Assembly: GCA_937967645.1 (NCBI GenBank)
Contig: CALBTT010000062.1
Coordinates: 1 to 64,000 of the forward strand
Reading direction: 5' to 3'
Length of the DNA stretch: 64,000 nucleotides
Source: an uncultured Zoogloea sp.
GTDB taxonomy: Bacteria; Pseudomonadota; Gammaproteobacteria; Burkholderiales; Rhodocyclaceae
Under the pieces are notes generated by a model. That model worked only from the letters and a program-made list of their open reading frames with translations, was not told where the DNA came from and searched no databases. Both the position numbers and the translations under genes were made by a program. Positions 8,582-18,805 of the stretch are shown here, piece after piece; the first letter of the stretch is position 1; each line of letters starts with the position of its first letter.

Positions 8582-8988
8582 GCTCCACCTCCGATCAACC
8601 GCCACACCACGCCACCACCCGCAGCCAGGCCAAGCGCGCCGAAAGCCAGCGCGCCGAGGGTGAAGCCGGCGGCACGGCGGGCCGGGTCCCGGGCATAGCC
8701 CACGGCATAGGCGATCCGGCCGACCAGCCACAGGCCTCCGAGCCCCGCCGCCACGTCGTCACGCACATAGGCGGCGCACAGCCACAGGCAGGGCAAAGTC
8801 ATCACGGCCCATTCGAGGGTGTTCATCTGCACCCGGTAGAGACGCTCGAAGACCGGGTGCCCCGTTACCGCGGGCGCCTGGACCCCATATTTGTGGCGGC
8901 CCTTGCCCACCGCGAAGGCGGTGCCGAAGAGCAGCAGGACGATCAGCAGGGTGACCCCTGCGGTCAGGGGCGAGTTGGCAAGCAGCAT
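8578..8988 (-). CDS. MAPEG family membrane protein
   Basis: The 136-residue protein has four hydrophobic segments and the MAPEG signature around VFERLYRVQMNTLEWAVM (residues 45-63), followed by GRIAYAVGYARDPARR. The family (membrane-associated eicosanoid/glutathione metabolism) includes small bacterial proteins of mostly unknown substrate. It overlaps the esterase gene by ATGA. It lies divergent from the ABC transporter at 9109, leaving a 120-bp shared upstream region. Confidence 0.85.
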   Translation of the reverse strand: MLLANSPLTAGVTLLIVLLLFGTAFAVGKGRHKYGVQAPAVTGHPVFERLYRVQMNTLEWAVMTLPCLWLCAAYVRDDVAAGLGGLWLVGRIAYAVGYARDPARRAAGFTLGALAFGALGLAAGGGVVWRLIGGGA

Positions 8989-9108
8989 GGCAGGAACGAT
9001 TCCTTGGATTCGGATGCCATAGCTTACCGGCCCCCGTCATGGATGGGGGCGTCACACCTACAATGCACGGCCATCACGCCCCGCTCCCTTCACCCCCGCT
9101 CACCCGCC

Positions 9109-10845
<1,737 letters not shown>

Positions 10846-10931
10846 AGCCCTTGTCCCGTATGACTTTTTGACACATGGGAGACCTTTTGTTACAGGGCAG
10901 GCCGTGACAACCCAAGGGTCCGTCTGTAAAA

Positions 10932-10990
10932 AGTCCGCTGACCTGATATTTTTGTTTTTTACGTTTTTGTGACTATTTTTTCAGCGGACT
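10932..10990. repeat. Inverted repeat across the start of the FeeM-like gene
   Basis: AGTCCGCTGA at 10932-10941 is perfectly complementary to TCAGCGGACT at 10981-10990, separated by a T-rich loop of 39 bases that contains the GTG start at 10969. Folded in the mRNA it would sequester the start; as DNA it may be a regulator dyad. No shine-dalgarno-like purine block precedes the GTG, so a structural control of initiation is possible. Confidence 0.45.
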
Positions 10991-11691
10991 CCCGGACACC
11001 CCCGCAGCCTGCCCGGCACACGAGCCAATGTGGATCGTCGGCCAAAGCGGGCAAACCGCGCCCGCAGTCGCGCCCCTACACCATCCATTGCGCCGACCCT
11101 CAGCAACATGGGCATGACGTGCACCGACTGGTGGAGCGGCGTTACGCCTGGCGCGGCCTGCCTGCCGGTGTGGAGCCTCGCTGCCAGGCCAGCAGCCTGA
11201 CCCTCGCCGCCTCCAGCGGCGAGAACATCTTCGGAACCGCCACCCTGGGCATCGATGGCCCCGCAGGGCTGCACGCCGATCACCTGTATGGCCAGGAGCT
11301 GGCCCGACTGCGCGGTCCCGGCGTGCGTCTGTGCGAAATCACCCGGTTGGCCGTGGAAACGTCGTACAACACGCTCGAAGTGCTCGGCACCCTGTTCCAC
11401 CTGGCCTACATCCATGGCCGCCTGATCCGGGGCGCCACCGACCTGGTGATCGAGGTACACCCCCGCCATGTGGGCTTCTACCGGCGCATGCTGGGCTTTG
11501 TGCAGCTGGGTGAAGAGAAGCCCTGTCCCCGGGTCGACAACGCGCCGGCGGTGCTGCTCCACCTGGACCTCCGCCATGTGGACAAGCAGATCGCCCTGCG
11601 GGGAGGCGCCCCATCATGGCAGCCCCGCTCTCTGTATGCCTACTTCCTGTCCCGCGACGAACAGGAAGAAGTGCTGAGCGCCTGTGCCTGA
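10969..11691 (+). CDS. FeeM-type N-acyl amino acid synthase domain protein
   Basis: The 240-residue protein has a GNAT-like fold resembling FeeM and autoinducer synthases: HDVHRLVERRYAWRGL near residue 50, the substrate-site stretch LCEITRLAVE near 122, and YRRMLGFVQLGEEKP near 168. FeeM joins an acyl chain (from acyl-ACP) to an amino acid. Such genes are frequent in bacteria with exosortase systems, one of which is present at 57193-58755. No in-frame start other than GTG at 10969 precedes the conserved part. No partner gene is adjacent, so product and role are unknown. Confidence 0.75.
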   Translation: MTIFSADSRTPPQPARHTSQCGSSAKAGKPRPQSRPYTIHCADPQQHGHDVHRLVERRYAWRGLPAGVEPRCQASSLTLAASSGENIFGTATLGIDGPAGLHADHLYGQELARLRGPGVRLCEITRLAVETSYNTLEVLGTLFHLAYIHGRLIRGATDLVIEVHPRHVGFYRRMLGFVQLGEEKPCPRVDNAPAVLLHLDLRHVDKQIALRGGAPSWQPRSLYAYFLSRDEQEEVLSACA

Positions 11692-11778
11692 GCCAGCCAC
11701 GCCCGACAAACTCCCCGCAAGGTCGGGGCAACTCGGGTAAAGTCTCGCCTTTGTTTTTTGCGTTACCGGATATTTCCC

Positions 11779-13443
11779 ATGGCCCAATATGTCATGTCCA
11801 TGCTGCGCGTCAGCAAGGTCGTCCCGCCCAAGCGGCAGATCATCAAGGACATCTCCCTGTCCTTCTTCCCCGGCGCCAAGATCGGCCTGCTCGGCCTGAA
11901 CGGCGCCGGCAAGTCCACCGTGCTGAAGATCATGGCCGGCGTCGAGAAGGAATACGACGGCGAGGTCCAGTGGCAGCCCAACATGTCCATCGGCTACCTG
12001 CCCCAGGAGCCCCAGCTGGACCCCGAGAAGACCGTCCGCGAGGAAGTGGAATCCGGCCTCGGTGAGGTCATGGAAGCCAAGCAGAAGCTCGAGGAGGTGT
12101 ATGCCGCCTACGCCGAGCCGGACGCCGACTTCGACAAGCTGGCCGAACTGCAGGCCAGGTACGAGAACATCATCGCCACCAGCGGCGCCGACGTGGAGAC
12201 CCAGCTCGAGATCGCCGCCGATGCGCTGCGCCTGCCGCCCTGGGATGCCAAGGTCGGCCCCCTGTCCGGTGGTGAGAAGCGCCGCGTTGCCTTGTGCAAG
12301 CTGCTGCTGTCCCGCCCGGACATGCTGCTGCTGGACGAACCGACCAACCACCTGGACGCCGAATCGGTCGAATGGCTGGAGCAGTTCCTGGTGCGCTTCC
12401 CGGGCACCGTGGTGGCCGTCACCCACGACCGCTACTTCCTCGACAACGCGGCCGAGTGGATCCTTGAACTCGACCGTGGCCACGGCATCCCCTGGAAGGG
12501 CAACTACTCCAGCTGGCTGGAGCAGAAGGAAGCCCGCCTTGAGCAGGAAGCCAAGCAGGAAGGCGCCCGCATCAAGGCCATGAAGCAGGAGCTGGAATGG
12601 GTGCGCTCCAACCCCAAGGCCCGCCAGGCCAAGAGCAAGGCGCGTATCGCCCGCTACGAGGAGATGTCCTCGGTGGAGTACCAGAAGCGCAACGAAACCC
12701 AGGAGATCTTCATTCCTGTGGGCGAGCGCCTCGGCGACAAGGTCATCGAGTTCACCGACGTGTCCAAGGGTTTTGGCGACAAGCTGCTGATGGACAAGGT
12801 GAATTTCAGTATTCCCGCCGGTGCCATCGTCGGCATCATCGGCCCCAACGGGGCCGGTAAGTCCACCCTGTTCAAGATGATCACCGGCCAGGACAAACCC
12901 GACTCCGGTGACGTGGTGATCGGACCCACGGTGAAGATCGCCTATGTGGACCAGTCCCGCGACTGCCTGGACGGCAGCAAGACCGTCTTCGACGAGCTGG
13001 CCGGCGGGGCAGACATCCTGACCATCGGCAAGTTCGAGATGCCCAGCCGGGCTTACATCGGCCGCTTCAACTTCAAGGGCGGTGACCAGCAGAAGCTGGT
13101 GGGCAATCTGTCGGGCGGTGAACGCGGCCGACTGCACCTGGCCAAGACCCTGATGAGCGGCGGCAATGTGCTGCTGCTCGACGAACCGTCGAATGACCTG
13201 GACGTGGAAACCCTGCGGGCCCTGGAAGATGCGCTGCTGGAATTCGCCGGCTGCGCGCTGATCATCTCCCACGACCGCTGGTTCCTCGACCGGATCTGTA
13301 CGCATATCCTGGCCGCCGAAGGCGACTCCCAGTGGACCTTCTTCGCGGGCAACTACCAGGAATACGAGGAAGACAAGCGCAAGCGCCTGGGTGAAGAGGG
13401 CGCCAAGCCCAAGCGGATCCGCTACAAGCCGATCAGCCGCTGA
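11779..13443 (+). CDS. ettA: Energy-dependent translational throttle protein EttA
   Basis: This 554-residue ABC-F protein has two ATPase domains: Walker A GLNGAGKST and GPNGAGKST, signatures LSGGEKRR and LSGGERGR, and Walker B LLLDEPTNHLD and LLLDEPSNDLD. The arm and linker region carries KARQAKSKARIARYEEM. EttA binds the ribosomal E site and gates entry into the elongation cycle according to ATP/ADP. The start is the ATG at 11779 (AQYVMSMLRVSKVVPP), which matches the family; a few upstream codons from 11758 are open but not conserved. It is followed directly by a strong terminator. Confidence 0.95.
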   Translation: MAQYVMSMLRVSKVVPPKRQIIKDISLSFFPGAKIGLLGLNGAGKSTVLKIMAGVEKEYDGEVQWQPNMSIGYLPQEPQLDPEKTVREEVESGLGEVMEAKQKLEEVYAAYAEPDADFDKLAELQARYENIIATSGADVETQLEIAADALRLPPWDAKVGPLSGGEKRRVALCKLLLSRPDMLLLDEPTNHLDAESVEWLEQFLVRFPGTVVAVTHDRYFLDNAAEWILELDRGHGIPWKGNYSSWLEQKEARLEQEAKQEGARIKAMKQELEWVRSNPKARQAKSKARIARYEEMSSVEYQKRNETQEIFIPVGERLGDKVIEFTDVSKGFGDKLLMDKVNFSIPAGAIVGIIGPNGAGKSTLFKMITGQDKPDSGDVVIGPTVKIAYVDQSRDCLDGSKTVFDELAGGADILTIGKFEMPSRAYIGRFNFKGGDQQKLVGNLSGGERGRLHLAKTLMSGGNVLLLDEPSNDLDVETLRALEDALLEFAGCALIISHDRWFLDRICTHILAAEGDSQWTFFAGNYQEYEEDKRKRLGEEGAKPKRIRYKPISR

Positions 13444-13468
13444 GCGGGGTCAATCCCCTCGGACCAGC

Positions 13469-13498
13469 AAAAAGCCCCGGTTTGCGCCGGGGCTTTTT
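13469..13498. terminator. Bidirectional intrinsic terminator after ettA and the mtrB-like gene
   Basis: AAAAAGCCCCGG (13469-13480) pairs perfectly with CCGGGGCTTTTT (13487-13498) over a 6-base loop. The A and T runs flank the stem so it works in both directions, ending ettA (+) and the minus-strand cytochrome operon that stops at 13520. Confidence 0.95.
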
Positions 13499-13519
13499 GT
13501 TTGGCTGGTGCGACTTCCG

Positions 13520-15655
13520 TCAGAACGAATGGAGCAGCGACAGGCCGATCACCTGGGTGGTCTGCTCGGGCTTCACGTAGACCCGGGTACCGTCCGCATA
13601 CACCCAGTTGCTCCAGGTGTAGTCGTCCATCTTGCGCAGGTCGTAGATGTAGTCGAGGCGCACGCGGGTGGCCTTGCTCACCGGGTACATGCCGAACAGC
13701 TTGAAGGTGTTCTGCGTGTACTTGGTGTCCGGCAACACGCCCATGCCGGCGGCAACCGTGCCGGTGGTCGAGCAGGTGGCGTTGGTGCAGGTGGTCGCAG
13801 GCATCTTGCTCATTTCCTGCTTGTTCACATCCTGGTAGATCAGCAGTTGGGCACCCACATCCACCCTGGCGATCCGACCATTCAGGCCGAGGCCGAACTG
13901 GTCGGAGTCCTGCTTGAGGTTGGCATCCCACTGCACCAGGGTGCCGGTACGGAAGGTGTTGACCGTGCAGTTGCTGCCGTTGCCGGTGGTACACACCGCC
14001 CCCTGGGCATACTGGCGGGTTTCACCGTTCTGCTTGGTGTACCAGGCGTTCAGCTTCCAGACATCGCTGATCGCATAGGTGCTATCCACCGAGAAGATCT
14101 GCCCCTGCCCCTTGTCGAGACCGTAGGTGCTCTTGTTGTAGTCCTCGACATAGGCCTCAAAGGCGAACTGGATGTTGAGGGCCTCGGTGGCGGCCACATC
14201 GAGCATGCCGCGAACACGGTCGCGGTTCCGGTCGGCCAGATACACCGGCAGGATGGGCGGCGTGATGCCGTTGTTCCATTCGGAGCCCTTGCGCTCGGAA
14301 TGAGCAAAGCTCAGGGTGCCGTTCAGGCTGTCGCCCATGCTGCGCGACACGGCCAGGCGGCTGGTGAGCTCGGATACATCGTGCCGCTCCCATTCCTTGC
14401 TGCTCTTGTTGCTGTAGTCGAACCCGCCGGTCAGGTTGAAACCGGCCCCAAGGCGGTAGTTGGCCTCCAGCTTGCCCCAGTTGGCGGTATGGGACTCGGG
14501 GTTGTTCAGGTAATTGGTGGTCACCCCGTTGCTCGTCGAGGTGCCGAAAATGCGGATCGGGGTCTTGTCCTGGCGGTCCTCGTAGCGCCACGATGCCAGC
14601 ACCTTGAGGTCCTTGGTCAGACGGGAGGTGATGGACGAGTACACCTCGGTGGTCTGCACCTTGGCATTGAGGCTGCTGCCAATACCCGCCAGGGTGGGCT
14701 GGCCGGTCAGGAAGCTGTCGTCCTGCCGCCCCTCGGACCAGGCCACCTTCAGGTTGGCCCGGGTGTCCTTGGAAAAGTTGTAGGCCCCCGCCGCATAGAA
14801 CTGCTGCACGGAGTTGTCGGGCGCCAGGGCGATCGGCGACAAGGTGTTGGTGACCAGAGCGGTGTTGGTACCCGGGACCACCGCCAGGGCGTTCTGCTTG
14901 GTGCCCAGGAAGCTGCCATAGAAGCCGGCCGAAAGCTGGTACTTCTCGGTGGTGTATTCCACCGTGGCTTCCATCTGCTTGTGGTTCTGGTTGATCGGCT
15001 CCGGCGCAAACAGGAAGGCACTGTAGATGTTGGCCGGCGTGGCACCGGATCCGGTCACGCCACGCACACCGCTCATGCGGGAGCCTGTCTTGTCCTCGTT
15101 CTTCACCGAGAAACCGAGTTTGAGTCCCGGCAGGATGTACTTGCTACCCGCGACCGTGGTGATCTCCCTTTCGGTCCGGAGCGTCACGTCGTACAGGTTG
15201 GGATTACTGGCAGCCCCCACTGTATTGGCGATGTTGGGCTGCACGACGGTGGTGGAGCCCACCCCGCTCACCGCAGTCCGCACGTCGTAGGGGCTGTAGC
15301 GCGGGATCTGGTTGTAATCGAGGCTGAGTGACCAGTCCCCCTGCTTCTCATAGGAAATGCCGGCTTCCTGGGTACGCAACCCCAGGTTGCGAGCGTTGAT
15401 GCTGAACCACTCGGCGTCCTTGCGGCGGACGATGTCCACATCGAGGTTGGGGTTGACCCCTTCCTTGGTTACCGCGTTGTACTGGCGGTAGAGCGGATTG
15501 ATCTTGTCCGTGTAAGGCAGATTGAGCGTGGCCTCGGTGGTGTTGGGCGAAGTCAGCTCGGCTACATCGTCGTCCGCCCACACGGGCGCAGTCGGGAAGG
15601 CCGCCATCAGGGCGATCACCAGGAGGGTCGGCCGGAAGATTGATTGCGATTTCAT
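13520..15655 (-). CDS. MtrB/PioB family decaheme-associated outer-membrane beta-barrel
   Basis: The 711-residue protein has a signal peptide (LLVIALMAAFPTAPVWA) and a mature part of alternating amphipathic strands ending in Phe (LSLLHSF), as expected for a large barrel. By family knowledge MtrB/PioB forms the sheath that holds a decaheme cytochrome and lets electrons cross the outer membrane. The N-terminal CXXC found in Shewanella MtrB is not seen. It is the last gene of the minus-strand electron-transfer operon, 15 bp after the decaheme gene, and has a good ribosome site (GGAGAGGG). No outer-surface cytochrome gene follows. Confidence 0.9.
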   Translation of the reverse strand: MKSQSIFRPTLLVIALMAAFPTAPVWADDDVAELTSPNTTEATLNLPYTDKINPLYRQYNAVTKEGVNPNLDVDIVRRKDAEWFSINARNLGLRTQEAGISYEKQGDWSLSLDYNQIPRYSPYDVRTAVSGVGSTTVVQPNIANTVGAASNPNLYDVTLRTEREITTVAGSKYILPGLKLGFSVKNEDKTGSRMSGVRGVTGSGATPANIYSAFLFAPEPINQNHKQMEATVEYTTEKYQLSAGFYGSFLGTKQNALAVVPGTNTALVTNTLSPIALAPDNSVQQFYAAGAYNFSKDTRANLKVAWSEGRQDDSFLTGQPTLAGIGSSLNAKVQTTEVYSSITSRLTKDLKVLASWRYEDRQDKTPIRIFGTSTSNGVTTNYLNNPESHTANWGKLEANYRLGAGFNLTGGFDYSNKSSKEWERHDVSELTSRLAVSRSMGDSLNGTLSFAHSERKGSEWNNGITPPILPVYLADRNRDRVRGMLDVAATEALNIQFAFEAYVEDYNKSTYGLDKGQGQIFSVDSTYAISDVWKLNAWYTKQNGETRQYAQGAVCTTGNGSNCTVNTFRTGTLVQWDANLKQDSDQFGLGLNGRIARVDVGAQLLIYQDVNKQEMSKMPATTCTNATCSTTGTVAAGMGVLPDTKYTQNTFKLFGMYPVSKATRVRLDYIYDLRKMDDYTWSNWVYADGTRVYVKPEQTTQVIGLSLLHSF

Positions 15656-15670
15656 GATCCCTCTCCTCGA

Positions 15671-16651
15671 TCAGCGGAAGAAGCGGAACGGTCCGCTCGA
15701 CGTCGCATTGCTCGGGCTGTTGCTGCCATGCACGTTGGTGTGGCAGTTGGCGCAGCCGCGGGCCTGGGCATAGCCCGGGCCGATGTTGCTGCTGACGGCG
15801 TTGGGCATGTTGGCGCGGATGGCCGGCACGTTGCCGGGGTGGGATGCATCAGCGTGGCACTGCTGGCAGAGGAAGGGCTGACGGGCCTTGAGCATGGCTT
15901 CCGCGGTGGTGCCATGGGGGTTGTGGCAGTTGCCGCAATCCTCGACCACCGGCTGGTGGTTATGCACGAAGGGACCGCGCTTCTCGGCGTGGCAAGTGAA
16001 GCAGGTGGCGTTGGTGGTGTCCTTGACCAGCATCTTGGGGCCTGCCGAGCCGTGGGCATTGTGGCAGTCCGAGCAGGTCATCTTGCCCTCGGGGATGGGG
16101 TGGTGGGACGGCCGGTTCAGCTCGGAGCGCTGCTGCTTGTGGCAGGTGTAGCAGACCTCGGCCTGGGCACGCTTGTCGCGGACCTTGTCCTTTTCCACGT
16201 GAACCATGTGACAGGACGTGCAACCGACATCCCGGTTGGCGTGGGCACTGGTATTCCAGTTCATGTGCTTGCCCCCCTGGTGGCAGGTGGTACAAGCGGC
16301 GCTCTTCTCTTCGGCGGTCAGCTTCGAATTCTTGCTGAAGTTGCGGTCCGTGGCCGGACGGTCCTTGAGCTTCTGGGGATTGTTGGTGTGCAGGTCGCTC
16401 TCGCCGTGGCAGCTGGTGCAACTGGGGGTGCGACCATCGGCAACGGTGCCGTGCTTGGTCTTGCCGATGTGCAGGAGCTTGGGTTCGTCCGACTCGTCGT
16501 GGCAGCTGGTGCACTTGGCGTCGCCCTTGAGGACGAGATCCTTGGCCGCCGGCTTGCCACCGCTCGGCGCGTCGGCAGCCGGTGCCACCGAGGCGCCGGC
16601 CAGGGCCCCGAGCACGAGGCACGAGGCGAACAACTGTCGCAAGAATTTCAT
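15671..16651 (-). CDS. DmsE/MtrA-type periplasmic decaheme cytochrome c
   Basis: The 326-residue protein has a signal peptide (FASCLVLGALAGASVAPAA) and exactly ten CXXCH haem-binding motifs, beginning CTSCH and ending CANCH, spread over residues 47-310. This count and spacing match DmsE/MtrA, the periplasmic half of porin-cytochrome conduits. It should sit in the MtrB-like barrel encoded next and carry electrons across the outer membrane. Upstream in the operon are a monoheme and a b-type cytochrome that could feed it. Direction of flow, metal reduction or iron oxidation, cannot be told from sequence alone. Confidence 0.93.
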   Translation of the reverse strand: MKFLRQLFASCLVLGALAGASVAPAADAPSGGKPAAKDLVLKGDAKCTSCHDESDEPKLLHIGKTKHGTVADGRTPSCTSCHGESDLHTNNPQKLKDRPATDRNFSKNSKLTAEEKSAACTTCHQGGKHMNWNTSAHANRDVGCTSCHMVHVEKDKVRDKRAQAEVCYTCHKQQRSELNRPSHHPIPEGKMTCSDCHNAHGSAGPKMLVKDTTNATCFTCHAEKRGPFVHNHQPVVEDCGNCHNPHGTTAEAMLKARQPFLCQQCHADASHPGNVPAIRANMPNAVSSNIGPGYAQARGCANCHTNVHGSNSPSNATSSGPFRFFR

Positions 16652-16714
16652 GTCTTTCTCCCTAGTCCTGCAGTTTCTTGTTTGGGCGGCACGACACGCA
16701 GGCGGAGCGTGCCA

Positions 16715-16734
16715 CCTCCTCCTCCTCCTCCTCC
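16715..16734. repeat. (CCT)6 trinucleotide tract between cytochrome genes
   Basis: Six CCT units plus CC occupy 16715-16734, which reads GGAGG repeats on the coding (minus) strand, three bases past the monoheme cytochrome stop. Each unit resembles a ribosome-binding core, but the decaheme start is 64-84 bases further on. A 6-bp hairpin stem (GGCACG 16688-16693 with CGTGCC 16708-16713) adjoins it. Such tracts can change length by slippage. Confidence 0.8.
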
Positions 16735-16736
16735 GC

Positions 16737-17090
16737 TTACTTGGCGAGGGAGAGAATCCAGTCGGTCAGGTTCTTGATGGCCGCCTTGTCCTTGGTCTTG
16801 AGGACCTTGTGCTCTTCCTCCTTGCCGTCCTCGAACTTCACCATTTCCGGCTCGGTGAGGTGGTGGAGCAGTTTGGCCTCGGCGTTGGGCTTGCCCTTGA
16901 GCGCCTTGCTGATGTCGGTCAGGGACTTGGCCTCCTTCTTCTTGTCGAGCGCGTGGCACTTGAAGCAGCCTTCCTTCTTGGCCAGCGCCTGGGCCTCGTC
17001 GGCATCGAAGGCAAGGGCGGCGCTCGACACCAGCAGCCCCGTGGCACACAGCCCGGACATCATCACGGCATGCAGTTTCAGTTTATTCAT
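16737..17090 (-). CDS. Small periplasmic monoheme cytochrome c
   Basis: The 117-residue protein has a signal peptide (MSGLCATGLLVSSAALA) and one haem motif, CFKCH, near residue 42. It also has a Lys/Glu-rich body and a C-terminal helix NLTDWILSLAK, so it is a class I-type c cytochrome, possibly with a Met axial ligand (EPEMVKF region). It lies between the b-type cytochrome and decaheme genes, with a good ribosome site (GGAGAG). A role as soluble shuttle between the inner-membrane module and the outer-membrane conduit is inferred. Confidence 0.85.
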   Translation of the reverse strand: MNKLKLHAVMMSGLCATGLLVSSAALAFDADEAQALAKKEGCFKCHALDKKKEAKSLTDISKALKGKPNAEAKLLHHLTEPEMVKFEDGKEEEHKVLKTKDKAAIKNLTDWILSLAK

Positions 17091-17130
17091 ATCGACTCTC
17101 CTTCAGGGCGTTTATGGCTTATGCAAATGC

Positions 17131-17745
17131 TCAGTGCTCGTACCAGCCGGTGAACATCATCTTGAACAGGCTGGTCACCTTGGGCCCCATGGTGCCCAGG
17201 TAGATGTGGCTGACCACGAACAGGATGATCACCGCCGCGCCCAGATAGTGGACCAGGGCGACCGGCAGCAGCCCGTCGAGGCCGAACAGGGTGTCCGGAG
17301 CGAGCTGCGGATACAGGAAGATCAGGCCGCTGACGATCACCGCCGGCAGCACCAGATACATGATCGACCAGTAGGTCACCGCCTGCAGGGCGTTGAAGTT
17401 GGTCTCGGGTGTCGGCGGAAAGGGCTCGGGCTCACCCTTGAAGATGCCGGAGCCGTAGTACTGCATCTGCCGCAGGCAACGCTGGATGATGCCGGGCGGC
17501 TTGGGCACGTACTGCCACCAGTTGCCGGTGACGATATTGCCGATCACGAAAACGGCATAGAGCCCGACCAGGATCACCCCGGCCACGTTGTGGATGCGGG
17601 CCGCCAGGGAGAACTCCACCAGCGGCAGCGCCGGATCGGAGAAGTGCAGGCTGATCCCGGTGACCGCCAGCACGATGATGGCGAGGGCATTGCTCCAGTG
17701 CCACAGGCGGATCCACAGGGGCAGCATGAAGACGCGCTTAGTCAT
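17131..17745 (-). CDS. Membrane b-type cytochrome (cytochrome b561/HupC-like)
   Basis: The 204-residue protein has four hydrophobic segments with haem-ligand-type histidines in IRLWHWSNALAI, SLAARIHNVAG and VVSHIYLG. This matches the dihaem b-type subunits of hydrogenases, formate dehydrogenases and thiosulfate reductases, which exchange electrons with the quinone pool. The ATG at 17745 overlaps the upstream heptaheme gene by 8 bp, indicating tight coupling. It probably links quinol to the heptaheme protein. An upstream extension in frame is open but lies inside the heptaheme gene. Confidence 0.87.
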   Translation of the reverse strand: MTKRVFMLPLWIRLWHWSNALAIIVLAVTGISLHFSDPALPLVEFSLAARIHNVAGVILVGLYAVFVIGNIVTGNWWQYVPKPPGIIQRCLRQMQYYGSGIFKGEPEPFPPTPETNFNALQAVTYWSIMYLVLPAVIVSGLIFLYPQLAPDTLFGLDGLLPVALVHYLGAAVIILFVVSHIYLGTMGPKVTSLFKMMFTGWYEH

Positions 17746-18706
17746 TTTTCTTGCTCCTGCGCAGACGCATGGTGATGATCCGGACCAGGCCATGCCCGAG
17801 CACACCGACCACGGTGGCGCCGAACAGGGCGATCAGGCCAAAGTCCAGGGTTGGGTTGCGGGTGGCGCCCACCACGTAGGAACTGCCCAGGATCACGCTG
17901 TTGATGAAACCGTACTTGTGCTGCTCCTCGGTGGCCAGGTGACGGTACAGGCGCGCATTCAGCGACGTGTTGGCGCTGTGACAGGTGGCGCACTTCTTCT
18001 CGGCCTTGTCCTTGTTCTGGATCTCGTGGGACAGGGACAGCTTGTCTTCCGTCGGGGTGTGACACTCGATGCAGCGCACGGCCTTCCAGTGCAGGCGGGT
18101 GTTGGGCAGCCAGCTGTGGATGTCGTCGATGGGGGGACGCTTCTTCTTCTCGGGGGCGATCCGCGCGAAGGCCAGATCGGAATCGTGGCAGTCGAGGCAG
18201 ATCTTGTTGTCCTGGGCGACGATCTTGTGCGGATCGCGGAGCTTGCTCGCCAGAGCCATGGTGTGGGCGTCGTGACAGGTGACGCAGGTGAAGGTCTCGC
18301 TCAGATTCTCGGCGTGCACCGACTTGTCGAACTGCCGCTCGATGCGCATCGCCTTGCGGGCGTGGCAATCCTGACATTCGGAGAGCCCCTCGCGGGCCTT
18401 GGCGGCGTGGGGGTGTGCGTCGTAGCCGTCGCCATGGCATTCGGAACAGGCCATCTGACCATGATCGGATGCCGCGTAGGTATCCGCATGCACCAGATAC
18501 TTGCGCAAGGCCTTGAGATCCATCCCTTCCTTGGGCGGCTTGCTGAGCCCCGCCTCGGAGTGACAGGCCAGACAGGCTGCGTTGCCTGCCCTGATCTTGA
18601 CCAGTTCATCGGCGCTGGGTGGATCGCCGGCCAGTGCCGGAACGGCTGCCAGCACGGCCAGTAGCGCGAGGATGCGCGACAGGGTTTTCCTTAAATGACC
18701 GATCAC
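17738..18706 (-). CDS. Heptaheme cytochrome c with C-terminal membrane anchor
   Basis: The 322-residue protein has a signal peptide (ALLAVLAAVPALAG), seven CXXCH motifs (CLACH, CSECH, CQDCH, CVTCH, CLDCH, CIECH, CATCH) between residues 45 and 245, and one C-terminal hydrophobic helix (LIALFGATVVGVLGHGLV) followed by basic residues. It should hang in the periplasm from the inner membrane, paired with the b-type cytochrome whose start it overlaps. It does not match a named enzyme that I recognise. A seven-haem electron carrier from quinol to the conduit is the best reading. It is the first gene of the operon, behind an FNR-like site. Confidence 0.85.
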   Translation of the reverse strand: MIGHLRKTLSRILALLAVLAAVPALAGDPPSADELVKIRAGNAACLACHSEAGLSKPPKEGMDLKALRKYLVHADTYAASDHGQMACSECHGDGYDAHPHAAKAREGLSECQDCHARKAMRIERQFDKSVHAENLSETFTCVTCHDAHTMALASKLRDPHKIVAQDNKICLDCHDSDLAFARIAPEKKKRPPIDDIHSWLPNTRLHWKAVRCIECHTPTEDKLSLSHEIQNKDKAEKKCATCHSANTSLNARLYRHLATEEQHKYGFINSVILGSSYVVGATRNPTLDFGLIALFGATVVGVLGHGLVRIITMRLRRSKKND

Positions 18707-18791
18707 GTGACTTCCTCAGTTTTCCGATGAAGGCAATTATGTTCTTAACCCATTTTTACAGGACAAAACGATGCAGCTAATTGAACATGAC

Positions 18792-18805
18792 TTGACGGAA
18801 ATCAA
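18792..18805 (-). promoter_or_regulatory. FNR-like box upstream of the cytochrome operon
   Basis: On the coding strand the site reads TTGAT-TTCC-GTCAA, one mismatch from the FNR/Anr consensus TTGAT-N4-ATCAA. It lies 86-99 bases before the start codon of the heptaheme gene, a plausible distance for an activator site. It suggests induction under low oxygen. The regulator gene is not in the window. Confidence 0.6.

Noticed and set aside
10969..11691. Acyl-homoserine-lactone synthase (LuxI)
   Set aside because: Sequence pattern fits FeeM better and no LuxR-type gene is adjacent.
13391..15331. Long plus-strand open frame opposite the MtrB-like gene
   Set aside because: Antisense of a well-supported barrel gene, low-complexity Val/Gly/His composition, no start signals.
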